From an uncultured Gammaproteobacteria bacterium (lineage in GTDB: Bacteria; Pseudomonadota; Gammaproteobacteria; DRLM01): a stretch of DNA of 33,161 bases. The position numbers and the translations under genes were made by a program. Location: positions 1 to 33,161 of the forward strand of contig CAMYKQ010000054.1 of assembly GCA_947259075.1 (NCBI GenBank), in the 5' to 3' direction. Under the pieces are notes generated by a model. That model was not told the origin of the DNA. It saw only the letters and a list, made by a program, of their open reading frames with translations, and did no database searches. Below are positions 1 through 7,838 of this stretch, piece after piece (position 1 is the stretch's first letter; the number at the start of each line of letters is the position of its first letter).

Positions 1-2
1 CG

Positions 3-998
3 CCGGGCGGCGGCCCGCCGCCCGCGCCGGTCGTGGTGGCGGAGGCCCGCGAGACGCAGCTTGCCCCCATGACCTGGGTGGCGGGCACGGTGGCCAGCCG
101 CAATGACGCGCGCATCGCCGCGGAACTGGGCGGCCGCCTCACTTGGGTGGCCGAGGTGGGTGAACGCGTCAAGGCCGGCGCGGCGCTGGCGCGGCTCGAT
201 GACACTACAGTGCGTTTGAAACTCAGCGAGTTCGAGGCGGAAGCGGCGCGCGAGCAGGCGCGGCTGAAATTCCTCGAACAGGAGGCGCAGCGTTTAGCTC
301 GTCTCGCCCAAGAAAATAACGCGGCGCGTACCCGCTTGGAGCAAACCGAATCGGAGCGTGACGTGGCGCGCAGCGAGCTGGCCGCCGCCGAGGCGCGCAT
401 GGGTGAGGCGCGCGAGCAGCTGCGGCGCGCCACGGTGCCGGCGCCCTTTGACGGGGTGGTGGCGGAGCGGGCGCGCCGTGCCGGTGAATGGGTGGGCGCC
501 GGCGATGAGATTTTACGCTTGGTCGATACCCAGCGCTTGGAAGTGGTGGCCTTCGTGCCGATGGAGCTGGCGCCGTATTTGTCGTCCGGTATGCGGGTGA
601 TGGTGCGTGCGGGCGAGCTGCAAGCCCTGGCCAAGCTGCGCACCGTGGTGCCGGTGGGCGATGCGCGTTCGCGCTTGATGGAGATGCGCTTGGATGTGAA
701 CGGCCGCGAGTGGAACGCCGGGGCCGCGGTGCGGCTGGCCCTGCCCAGCGCCGCGCCGCGCAAAGTCTTGGCCGTGCCGCGCGATGCCTTGGTGCTGCGC
801 CGCGAGGGCGCGGCGGTGTTTCGCGTTAATGCGGATGACACGGCCGAGCGCGTGGCGGTGAACACCGGCGTCGCCTCGGGTGAACTCATCGAGGTCAGCG
901 GTGAGTTGCGCGCCGGCGACCGCGTGGTGATCCGCGGCGGCGAACGCATGCGGCCCGGACAAAAGCTGCGGATCCTGCCGGGCACTGGCGCGCCGTGA
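3..998 (+). CDS. RND efflux periplasmic adaptor subunit (5' end outside window)
   Basis: This is a membrane fusion protein that would link an inner-membrane RND pump to an outer-membrane channel. The frame is open to the window edge and reads a Pro/Gly-rich stretch (PGGGPPPAPVVVAEAR) before the first possible start (GTG at 33). That is usual just after the signal peptide or lipobox of adaptors, so the true start lies upstream. Visible parts, in order, are a lipoyl half-motif (GGRLTWVAEVGERVKAG), a Glu/Ala/Arg-rich coiled-coil hairpin over about 70 residues, the second lipoyl half (PAPFDGVVAERARRAGEWV), a beta-barrel region, and a membrane-proximal end (GDRVVIRGGERMRPGQKL). The stop codon overlaps the start of the RND permease, so the two are surely co-translated. 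The substrate cannot be read from the sequence. Confidence 0.9.
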   Translation, partial: PGGGPPPAPVVVAEARETQLAPMTWVAGTVASRNDARIAAELGGRLTWVAEVGERVKAGAALARLDDTTVRLKLSEFEAEAAREQARLKFLEQEAQRLARLAQENNAARTRLEQTESERDVARSELAAAEARMGEAREQLRRATVPAPFDGVVAERARRAGEWVGAGDEILRLVDTQRLEVVAFVPMELAPYLSSGMRVMVRAGELQALAKLRTVVPVGDARSRLMEMRLDVNGREWNAGAAVRLALPSAAPRKVLAVPRDALVLRREGAAVFRVNADDTAERVAVNTGVASGELIEVSGELRAGDRVVIRGGERMRPGQKLRILPGTGAP

Positions 999-3900
999 CC
1001 CTGACGCGTTTATCGCTCAGTAACACCGTGGCGGTGGCGGTGGCCGTGCTGCTGGTCTTGCTGTTCGGCTTCATCAGTCTCGACCGTCTGCCCGTGCAAC
1101 TCACCCCCGAGGTGGAAGAACCGGAGATCAGCATCTCCACCAGCTGGCGCGCCGCCGCGCCGGAGGAAGTGGAGGCGGACATCATCGAGCCGCAGGAAGA
1201 CGCGCTGCGCGGTCTGCCCGGCGCCACCAAGTTGCTATCACAAGCGCAGCGCGGCCAAGGCAAGATCACGATTACCTTCGCCGTGGGCACCGATCTGCGC
1301 CGCGCCCTGCTCGAAGTGCTCAACCGCCTCAACCGCGTGGCGCGTTATCCCGCCGATGCCAACGAGCCGGTGATTAGCGCCGTGGGCGAAAACAGCCGCG
1401 CCATCGCCTGGTTTATCTTGAAACCGCTGCCGGGTAATGAGCGCGACATCGCCAGCTACGAGGATTTCGCCGAGGAGGTGATACAAGCGCGCTTCGAGCG
1501 CGTGCCCGGCGTCGCCATGTCCGAGGTGCGCGGCGGCCGCGAACAGGAGCTGCGCATCACCTTCGATTCCTACAAGGCGGCGTCCCTCGGCGTGGAATTG
1601 CCCAAGGTGATCGACTTGGCGGGCAGCAAGGATGTCACCGGCGGCTTCGCCAATGTAGGCAAGCGCCGTTACACCCTGCGTTTCACCGGCGCCTACGGCG
1701 TGAATGATTTGGCGGAGATGGTGATCGATTGGCGCGACGGCCGCCCGGTGCTGCTGCGCGATGTCGCCGAGGTGGAGCTGCGTCTGGTGGACCGCAGCAG
1801 TTTCGTCATTCAAAACGGCGCGCCCGCCATGGCGATCAATGCCCACCGCGAGACCGGCGTGAATGTTTTGGAGGTGATGCAGGGTCTGCGCGAGGCCGCG
1901 GAGGAGTTGCGCGCCGGGCCGCTGGCCAAGGCCGGCCTGTCCTTCGAGCAGGTCTACGACGAGACGGTGTACATCGATGATTCCGTCGCCATGGTGCGCG
2001 CCAATCTCATCATGGGCATCCTGCTGGCGGTGGGCGTGTTGTGGTGGTTTCTGCGTAAGCTGCGCGCGACGCTCATCGTCGCCTTGGCGATTCCTGTGTG
2101 CGTGATCGGCGCCTTCGTTTTTCTCAACGGCGCCGGGCGCACCATCAATGTGATTTCGCTCGCCGGTCTCGCCTTCGCGGTGGGCATGGTGCTGGACGCG
2201 GCCATCGTGGTGCTGGAGAACACCGTGCGTCTGCGCGAGCAGGGCGTGGCGGCGCGCGAGGCGGCGCTGCAGGGGGCGGGGCAAGTGTGGGGCGCGCTGC
2301 TCGCGTCCACCGCGACGACGGTCGCGATCTTTTTGCCCGTGGTGTTCTTGCAGGACGAGGCGGGGCAGTTGTTCGCCGACTTGGCGCTCACCATCGCCGT
2401 GGCCGTGAGTCTGTCCTTGATCGTAGCGGTGACGGTGTTGCCCGCCGCGGCCATGACGTGGTTGCGGAATGTGCAACTCGCCGATCCGCACCGTGGCTGG
2501 TGGGACGCGATCACCGCGCGCATCATGCGTCTGACCGCGACCCCGGCGCGGCGCGCGCTGTGGATCGCCGCCTTGATCTCCCTGCCGCTGGCCTTGGCGT
2601 ATTTCATCAAACCCGCGGCGGATTATCTGCCCGAGGGCAATCGCAATCTGGTGTTCACCTTCATCAACCCGCCGCCGGGGCAGAACATCGATGCGATGGA
2701 AAAAGAAATGGGGCAGGTCATCGCCCGCGAGATGCAGCCTTATTTGACGGGCGAGAAACAGCCGCAGGTGGACAATTACTTTTTCGTCGCCTTCGCCAGC
2801 GGCATGTTCATGGGCGCGCGCACCAGCGACCCGGCGAGCACCGGCGCGCTGCTGCCGGTCATCAATCAAATCGTGCAAGGTTTTCCCGACACCCTCGGCT
2901 TCGCCTTCCGCGCCTCTTTGTTCGGCGGCTTCGGCGGCGGCCACAGTATCGACGTCGACATCCAAAGCCGCGATGTCGAGTCCGTGCTGCAGGCGGCGGG
3001 CGCGGCCTTCGGCATAATCCGCGAAGTCATTCCCGGCTCCTCGGTGCGGCCCTTCCCCGGGCTGGCGCTCGCCGAACCGGAACTGCGCCTGCTGCCCAAT
3101 GAACGCGCCATCGCCGAGGCCGGCTGGAACCGCGCCACCATGGGCGGCGTGGTGCGCGCCTTGGGCGATGGCCTGTACGTGGGCGATTACTTCGACGGCG
3201 AGAAACGTCTCGATATCATTCTGCGTTCCGAGCGTTGGGAGAATCCCGAAGACCTGGCCGCCCTGCCGCTGGCGACGCCCGATGCGGGTATTCAGCCTTT
3301 GGGGCAGCTGGTAAAACTAGAACGCACTGCAGGGCCGGAAGAATTGCGCCGCATCGACCGCCGCCGCACCGTGACCCTGCAAGTGCGGCCGCCGGACACC
3401 ATGTCGCTGGAAGAGGCGCTGGCCGTATTGCGCGAGCAGGTTGAGCCGATGCTGCTGGACATGCTGCCCGAGGACGGCAGCGTCAGTTACGGCGGCACCG
3501 CTGATAAACTCGAAGACGCCTTGCGCAGCATGGGCGGTTCGTTTCTGTTGGCCATCGCGATTTTATATTTATTGATGAGCGCGCTGTTTCAATCCTTCCG
3601 CGACAGTTGGCTGGTGCTGCTGGCCATTCCGCTGGCGGCGGTGGGCGGCATCATCGCCCTGCAAGCCACCAATCTGTGGATGGTCAATGTCGTGCCCATG
3701 TGGGGCGGACTGCCCACCATTCAAGCCATGGATCTGCTCACGATGATCGGCTTCATTATTCTGCTGGGTCTGGTGGTGAACAACGCGATTCTGCTGGTCT
3801 ATCAAACCCGCAATGGCGAGCGCGAGGGTTTGGCGCGCCGCGAGGCGGTGGAGCATGCGGTACGCCTGCGTCTGCGGCCGATCTTGATGAGCACCCTCAC

Positions 3901-4081
3901 CACCACCTTCGGCATGCTGCCGCTGTGGTTCGTGCCCGGCGCCGGCACGGAGTTGTATCGCGGCCTCGCCGCGGTCATCGTCGGCGGCATGAGCGTGAGC
4001 ATGGTGTTTACTTTGATATTGCTGCCGAGTTTGCTGCGGATTGGGGAGGGGCGGGTTAAGGCGGAAGAAGCGGCGGTGTGA
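995..4081 (+). CDS. RND family efflux transporter permease (AcrB/HAE1-like)
   Basis: At 1028 residues this is the normal length for an RND permease, an inner-membrane proton-driven pump working with the adaptor upstream. It starts at GTG 995, sharing GTGA with the adaptor stop; no Shine-Dalgarno is visible, which suggests translational coupling. The N-terminal transmembrane helix (residues 11-28), two large periplasmic loops and two helix bundles are apparent. The TM4 motif reads GMVLDAAIVVLEN with one Asp at residue 401, where AcrB has an Asp pair. TM10 reads GLVVNNAILLVY (residues 925-936), with Asn929 where AcrB has Lys940. Thus the proton-relay residues are only partly kept; related non-AcrB RND clades have the same substitution. 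No outer-membrane channel gene is in the window. Substrate is unknown. Confidence 0.93.
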   Translation: MTLTRLSLSNTVAVAVAVLLVLLFGFISLDRLPVQLTPEVEEPEISISTSWRAAAPEEVEADIIEPQEDALRGLPGATKLLSQAQRGQGKITITFAVGTDLRRALLEVLNRLNRVARYPADANEPVISAVGENSRAIAWFILKPLPGNERDIASYEDFAEEVIQARFERVPGVAMSEVRGGREQELRITFDSYKAASLGVELPKVIDLAGSKDVTGGFANVGKRRYTLRFTGAYGVNDLAEMVIDWRDGRPVLLRDVAEVELRLVDRSSFVIQNGAPAMAINAHRETGVNVLEVMQGLREAAEELRAGPLAKAGLSFEQVYDETVYIDDSVAMVRANLIMGILLAVGVLWWFLRKLRATLIVALAIPVCVIGAFVFLNGAGRTINVISLAGLAFAVGMVLDAAIVVLENTVRLREQGVAAREAALQGAGQVWGALLASTATTVAIFLPVVFLQDEAGQLFADLALTIAVAVSLSLIVAVTVLPAAAMTWLRNVQLADPHRGWWDAITARIMRLTATPARRALWIAALISLPLALAYFIKPAADYLPEGNRNLVFTFINPPPGQNIDAMEKEMGQVIAREMQPYLTGEKQPQVDNYFFVAFASGMFMGARTSDPASTGALLPVINQIVQGFPDTLGFAFRASLFGGFGGGHSIDVDIQSRDVESVLQAAGAAFGIIREVIPGSSVRPFPGLALAEPELRLLPNERAIAEAGWNRATMGGVVRALGDGLYVGDYFDGEKRLDIILRSERWENPEDLAALPLATPDAGIQPLGQLVKLERTAGPEELRRIDRRRTVTLQVRPPDTMSLEEALAVLREQVEPMLLDMLPEDGSVSYGGTADKLEDALRSMGGSFLLAIAILYLLMSALFQSFRDSWLVLLAIPLAAVGGIIALQATNLWMVNVVPMWGGLPTIQAMDLLTMIGFIILLGLVVNNAILLVYQTRNGEREGLARREAVEHAVRLRLRPILMSTLTTTFGMLPLWFVPGAGTELYRGLAAVIVGGMSVSMVFTLILLPSLLRIGEGRVKAEEAAV

Positions 4082-4094
4082 TGGGCGTGGTGGA

Positions 4095-4499
4095 TTAACA
4101 GACTAGGCCTTGCGTGATCGACCATGAATCATATCCGGGACCGCCCCCACTTCCTCCCTTGCCGACGAAGCCGCCCAAGGACAGCGAAGAGAGTCCACCA
4201 CAGCCGCTCACGAAATGACCCGGCCCCACCAGCCCCGAGTAGCGTGCGCGCAGGGTTAACCACGTATCCCAGTTCTCGTCATTTTTTTGCCCCATGACCT
4301 GGAGCATGCGCTTGCTTTCGCGGCAGGCCCAGTAGTCCATGCTGCCAGCGGTGTAGCCTTGTTCGAGGCAGACGCCGTCCTCATTTTGTGGGGCGGTGGA
4401 TGCCGCGGACAAGGAAGCGGGCGAGGTGGCGCAAGCCGTTAAATACAGGGTGGCGAGCAAAGCAAACGCAATGAGTTTTTTGTGCTGGAATTGCGGCAT
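4095..4499 (-). CDS. small predicted lipoprotein of unknown function
   Basis: This 134-residue protein starts at ATG 4499. An in-frame start 12 codons upstream (4535) would put a hydrophilic stretch before the signal peptide, so the shorter form is preferred. The N-terminus is a lipoprotein signal (MPQFQHKKLIAFALLATLYL) ending in LTAC, with lipidated Cys23. The mature part has Cys-containing motifs (VCLEQGYTAGSMDYWACRESK), a charged middle, and a Gly/Ser-rich tail ending in a terminal Cys; five Cys besides the lipobox Cys suggest disulfides in the periplasm. It converges with the RND permease (13 bp gap) and is the last minus-strand gene after the GlyGly-CTERM lipoprotein, from which it is separated by a hairpin. 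I do not recognise the family. Confidence 0.7.
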   Translation of the reverse strand: MPQFQHKKLIAFALLATLYLTACATSPASLSAASTAPQNEDGVCLEQGYTAGSMDYWACRESKRMLQVMGQKNDENWDTWLTLRARYSGLVGPGHFVSGCGGLSSLSLGGFVGKGGSGGGPGYDSWSITQGLVC

Positions 4500-4597
4500 G
4501 GTATTGGACTCGGCCTCAAGCGTGCTGGGGGCCATTCTGCGCCCCGGCGGAATGTGCTGTCAAAGCGCGGGCGGCTTGGGGTGTTTGATTAGGTGGT

Positions 4598-4639
4598 CCC
4601 GAAGAAACCGCGAGGCTTTGGCCGCTGCGGTTCTTCGGG
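4598..4639. repeat. 13-bp inverted repeat between two lipoprotein genes
   Basis: The arms at 4598-4611 (CCCGAAGAAaCCGC, one bulged A at 4607) and 4627-4639 (GCGGTTCTTCGGG) pair over 13 bp, with a short inner GGC/GCC pair. The element lies in the gap between the minus-strand genes ending at 4693 and starting at 4499. No T-run follows on either strand, so it is not a canonical intrinsic terminator; it may stabilise the upstream transcript's 3' end or be a REP-like unit. Confidence 0.55.
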
Positions 4640-4692
4640 GGCCAACTATTGATGTGCGCCTTTGATTATTTAATGTGTTTTTTCATCGATGA

Positions 4693-5586
4693 TTAAACTG
4701 CCGGTTTTGAATTTCCAAACAAAACGCGTGCGGTCCATGCACACGCAATAAGGACCAAGCTCAGTATGTCGATGCCGCCGCCGCCACTGAATTTAAAGTT
4801 ATTCACCTTGCGCCATTGGTCGTCATGCGATCCATCCGCGACGGCCGCTTCGGTATCAGCGACAGTTAGTGCCGACATGGAGACGGCTTGTGAAAGATCG
4901 TAGTGGTCGAACTGCGTTAAGGTGGTGGTAAGGGTGTTGCCAAGGTCTTCGGTCGCGGCCAGTATGCCTTTGATGGATTGTTGCGAAAAAGCAGCGTCTC
5001 TCCCATAGCTCGTTGAATGGGTTGAACGGCTATCGATGCCGCTGGTTCGGAACATCAAAGCGTCGCTATCGATGTGGACGATTTTGCCGTCAATGAGAGT
5101 TGACGTCATCGTTTTGACCGAGGGCACGAGAAACGCGCCCACTATCGTGGCGTCGACCAGACCGCCCGGCCCGCTTTGCTGGCTTTGCTGATCTTGCTGA
5201 TAGGAGAGAATGATGGCGATGTCCGCGTCATACATGGCCCGTATCTTACTCAGATCGATCTTGGTTTTTGCGTCCTCGACGGCTACCACAGCGACGGACC
5301 TAATATATTTGGTTTGGGCGAGAAGCTGTTGCTTGAGCTGGTCTCCGGCTAGACGGAGCGTAGTCGCGGGTACATCCTGATGTTTGCTGGGAATAAAAAT
5401 GATGGCCACCGAGGCCGGGAAGCTCAGTGGCGCTCGCGTGGTCGATTGCCTCGAGTCCTTGGTGGTTTCAAGCATGGAGTTAAGCGGCTCTGACGCCGAG
5501 CCTTTCGTGGCGAACGAGCCGCAGCCACTGAGAATGGCAAGTGTGAAGAAAGTAATGCCTGCGATGAATGTACGGTAGTGAAACAT
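4693..5586 (-). CDS. GlyGly-CTERM lipoprotein (rhombotarget lipoprotein-like)
   Basis: This 297-residue protein starts at ATG 5586, chosen because AAGGAGA lies 7 nt upstream; a longer frame to 5673 overlaps the neighbour and lacks such a site. It has a lipoprotein signal with lipobox LSGC (Cys22). The C-terminus has the tripartite look of a GlyGly-CTERM sorting signal: SGGGG near residue 267, a hydrophobic helix (IDILSLVLIACAW), then a basic residue and a short tail. The body (SVAIIFIPSK, then DADIAIILSYQQD, then DATIVGAFLVPS and later DALMFRTSG) matches the pattern I know for rhombotarget lipoproteins, which rhombosortase, a rhomboid-like intramembrane protease, is thought to process. A protein lipidated at one end and membrane-anchored at the other is unusual. 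It is third in the run with the PspA-like and polytopic proteins. Family call from memory, not a search. Confidence 0.75.
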   Translation of the reverse strand: MFHYRTFIAGITFFTLAILSGCGSFATKGSASEPLNSMLETTKDSRQSTTRAPLSFPASVAIIFIPSKHQDVPATTLRLAGDQLKQQLLAQTKYIRSVAVVAVEDAKTKIDLSKIRAMYDADIAIILSYQQDQQSQQSGPGGLVDATIVGAFLVPSVKTMTSTLIDGKIVHIDSDALMFRTSGIDSRSTHSTSYGRDAAFSQQSIKGILAATEDLGNTLTTTLTQFDHYDLSQAVSMSALTVADTEAAVADGSHDDQWRKVNNFKFSGGGGIDILSLVLIACAWTARVLFGNSKPAV

Positions 5587-5639
5587 ATTGCGTCTCCTTG
5601 GTAGTAGGATGTGTGGGTGACTTGTGTGTTTGTGCGCGC

Positions 5640-7049
5640 TTACATTTCCCATGCCTGCAATTTGGCCTTCCACGTCTCCATGCGAACGCGGATATTGCCG
5701 CTTTGCGATTCCATGACCGAGGCGATGACGATTGCGCTGATGCCGAGGGCGGTCAGGGCCGTCCAGCCGCCGAGGTCGAAGTGATGCACCAGTTGGTAGA
5801 CTTGATGCAGCAGGCCCGCCGTTGTTAACACCGCGCCGCCGCTGAAGAGGCTGCGTTGCCGCGCACGATAGCCGCGGAGCAGGAGCATGATTCCGGTGAC
5901 GAGGCAGGCGAAGGCGGCGAGTTGGCCGCTGAAGAAAAGTAGGTTGACTAGCATGCCCAGCAAGAGCGTGCTGACGGCGATGCGGCGATAAAGACCGCCG
6001 TTGTTTTGATTGCGCGCGGCGATGTCGTACACCATGACCGCCGTGGTGAACGTGCCCACGGGGAGCACCAGTGCATCGGGGAAAGCCGCGCCTTTGCTCA
6101 ACATGCAGGCGAACCAGAGGCCGGATGAGATGGCTGGAATGACGGACAGCAGATCAAGTGTGTGACGCGTTGTCGAGTCATTTTCAAAATAGAAAGAGGT
6201 CTGGCGCAGGATGAGAAAGACGCTGACGGACAGCGCGCTCATGAGGAAAAAATCCGCCGAGTAAAGCCAGAGGCTGCGGCCCATGAGTACGGCCAGCGGC
6301 AGAAATTGCAGGGCTAGGGCGGTAACGCCTTCCTGCGTTTTCGCCGCGCTGTGTTGCGTCGCGGTGCTGCGGTTGAGGATGAGCGTGATGGCGCAGAGGG
6401 CGAGGCCCAGCAGGCCGATCAGTTGCGGGTCGCGCAGCGGCAGCAGCAAGGCCGCGTTGCTGATTAAAAACAGCAGCGACAGATTTTTCGATAGGCTGCG
6501 CGCCAGCACGCTGAAGCCGAGCAGTACCACTGGCGTCAATATCAACAGTGCGCCGCCCGTGGTGAGTAATGCGCTTTGCAGGCTGTCGACGTGCCAGGCG
6601 ACGTAGTGCGGGTAGTCGCCGAGTTTTGCCGCGGTTTGCGAAAAAATGAAGGCGCCGAGGATGGCGAAGTTGGCCGGTACCGCGACCAGCGCCAGGCTTA
6701 GCAATAAGCGCGCGCCTTTACTCTCCTTGAGCCAGTGGCCGCTGGCCAAGCCGATGGCCGCCAGCGCGCCGGTGTGAGCGAGCAGCAGCAGATAGCGCAG
6801 CACGTCATTACCGTTTTGCCAGCCCTGGACGAGGAAGCTGTATATCGCGATCACCAGCGCGGCGGCGCCCAGCGTGCGCAACAGCATGGGAAATTTTTTC
6901 ATTGCGCCGGGCGCGCCGTTTTCTCCGATGGATTCGACCTGCCACGCGCCGGCGTGAGCGCCATCCGCGGCCGAGTTGGTGTTGTGATGCGTGGTAGATG
7001 CGCCGGCATTGGGCTTCGTTTGATTGAGTATCGAGCTTTGCGTGTTCAT
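5640..7049 (-). CDS. polytopic inner-membrane protein of unknown function
   Basis: This 469-residue protein has a hydrophilic, Asn/Ser/Ala-rich head of about 50 residues followed by roughly eleven or twelve hydrophobic segments (e.g. LLRTLGAAALVIAIYSFLV, ALLILTPVVLLGFSVLA, LALCAITLIL). It ends in a short, positively charged amphipathic tail (RVRMETWKAKLQAWEM). The start ATG overlaps the PspA-like gene's stop (ATGA), so the two are translated together, and the lipoprotein gene follows 53 bp downstream. I see no rhomboid catalytic GxSG/His pair, so it does not look like the rhombosortase for the next gene. There is no known transporter signature that I can identify. Partnership with a PspA-type protein suggests a membrane-integrity role; this is inference from context. 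Confidence 0.8.
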   Translation of the reverse strand: MNTQSSILNQTKPNAGASTTHHNTNSAADGAHAGAWQVESIGENGAPGAMKKFPMLLRTLGAAALVIAIYSFLVQGWQNGNDVLRYLLLLAHTGALAAIGLASGHWLKESKGARLLLSLALVAVPANFAILGAFIFSQTAAKLGDYPHYVAWHVDSLQSALLTTGGALLILTPVVLLGFSVLARSLSKNLSLLFLISNAALLLPLRDPQLIGLLGLALCAITLILNRSTATQHSAAKTQEGVTALALQFLPLAVLMGRSLWLYSADFFLMSALSVSVFLILRQTSFYFENDSTTRHTLDLLSVIPAISSGLWFACMLSKGAAFPDALVLPVGTFTTAVMVYDIAARNQNNGGLYRRIAVSTLLLGMLVNLLFFSGQLAAFACLVTGIMLLLRGYRARQRSLFSGGAVLTTAGLLHQVYQLVHHFDLGGWTALTALGISAIVIASVMESQSGNIRVRMETWKAKLQAWEM

Positions 7050-7696
7050 GGTTTCTCCTCCCCAGTTAGCAGCGCGGCCAGTTCTTCACGCAAGGCCTGT
7101 TGTTGTTCCTGGGTGATGAATTCATGTTCCAGCGCGTCTGCCGTGGCGTGCGTGTTGAGCGCCAGCTCCGCCTGGCTGAGGTTGATTTCCCAGCGCTCGA
7201 AACTGTCGTCCAAAAGGCGCGCGGTCCGGTCGTCCGTCTCGCCGGTCGCAATGAGCGCCGAGCTGGCCGATTGGCGGGCGCGTAGCAAAAGGTGTTTCTG
7301 CTTCATCTCGGCCAGCCGCCGTTCGCTGGTTTCGATGTCGCGCGCCAGCGTCAAGGTTTTGCCTTCGTATTGTGATAAGGCGTGGCCCAGTTGTTCCGTT
7401 CGTGCTTGGCAATGCTGGGCGCGGCGTAAACACGCCAGCGCCTTGGCTTCGTCGCTGGCCGCGCATTCACGCGCCCGCTGCCGCCAGCGCTGAGCTTTAT
7501 TGTTTTCTTCTTCTATCTGATTCTTGATGCGCTCTTCCTCGCGATGCAGCTGGTCCATGCGCAACTTGGCCTCGGCTACTTTTTTGCGTATCTCGCCGAG
7601 GCTGACTTGAATGAGGGCGTCGTGGTTTTCGATTTCGCCGACCACGTGGTCGATGCGCGAAACCAGGGTGGTGGTGAGACGTTTGATGATGGACAT
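7046..7696 (-). CDS. PspA/IM30-like coiled-coil protein
   Basis: This 216-residue, almost wholly alpha-helical protein resembles phage shock protein A/Vipp1: an N-terminal amphipathic helix (MSIIKRLTTTLVSRIDHVVG), a long charged coiled coil, and the segment QRWRQRARECAASDEAKALACLRR, which aligns with the AEWQEKAELAL region of E. coli PspA. Then come KQKHLLLRARQ and FERWEINLSQAE, comparable to PspA MLRHQAANS and FESFERRIDQME. Family members bind stressed inner membranes and form ESCRT-III-like assemblies. It is the first gene of the minus-strand run; GGAGG lies 9 nt before ATG 7696. It faces an XRE-type regulator rather than PspF, so control probably differs from the classical sigma-54 psp operon. 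No pspB or pspC is nearby. Confidence 0.85.
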   Translation of the reverse strand: MSIIKRLTTTLVSRIDHVVGEIENHDALIQVSLGEIRKKVAEAKLRMDQLHREEERIKNQIEEENNKAQRWRQRARECAASDEAKALACLRRAQHCQARTEQLGHALSQYEGKTLTLARDIETSERRLAEMKQKHLLLRARQSASSALIATGETDDRTARLLDDSFERWEINLSQAELALNTHATADALEHEFITQEQQQALREELAALLTGEEKP

Positions 7697-7762
7697 TGTG
7701 TTTTCCTCCGTTTGTTTGTGTTCACGGAGTCATTGTTGGTCGGGGGATTGGATAAATAAACT

Positions 7763-7774
7763 GTATCGTGATAC
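7763..7774. promoter_or_regulatory. candidate operator palindrome between divergent genes
   Basis: The sequence GTATCgtGATAC is a perfect 5-2-5 inverted repeat, and AAC and GTT flank it with one extra base on the left. It sits in the 142-bp gap between the PspA-like gene (start 7696, minus) and the XRE-type regulator (start 7839, plus). This is where an autoregulating XRE protein would bind to control both directions. The role is inferred from position and symmetry only. Confidence 0.45.
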
Positions 7775-7808
7775 GTTCCCCGATCGTGTGCCGGGGGTCT
7801 ATCAAATC

Positions 7809-7832
7809 TATACTTTCAGGGGGGGGGCGGGG
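7809..7832 (+). promoter_or_regulatory. putative -10 box and G9 tract before XRE regulator
   Basis: TATACT at 7809-7814 resembles a -10 element; the hexamer expected 17 bp upstream is poor. It is followed by an uninterrupted run of nine G (7819-7827), one C and four more G (7829-7832). The G4 lies 6 nt before ATG 7839 and could act as a degenerate ribosome-binding site; AAGG at 7834-7837 is too close to the start. The G9 run falls at the expected transcription start. Confidence 0.3.
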
Positions 7833-7838
7833 TAAGGC

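Noticed and set aside
1238-2965. 575-codon minus-strand open frame opposite the RND permease
   Set aside because: His/Gln/Gly/Arg-rich translation without motifs, produced by high GC opposite a conserved gene.
4500-4535. Longer start for the small lipoprotein at 4535
   Set aside because: It would put 12 hydrophilic residues before the signal peptide; the ATG at 4499 gives a normal 22-residue lipoprotein signal.
5640-7049. Rhombosortase for the neighbouring GlyGly-CTERM lipoprotein
   Set aside because: The membrane protein has too many segments and I find no GxSG serine motif with a partner histidine.
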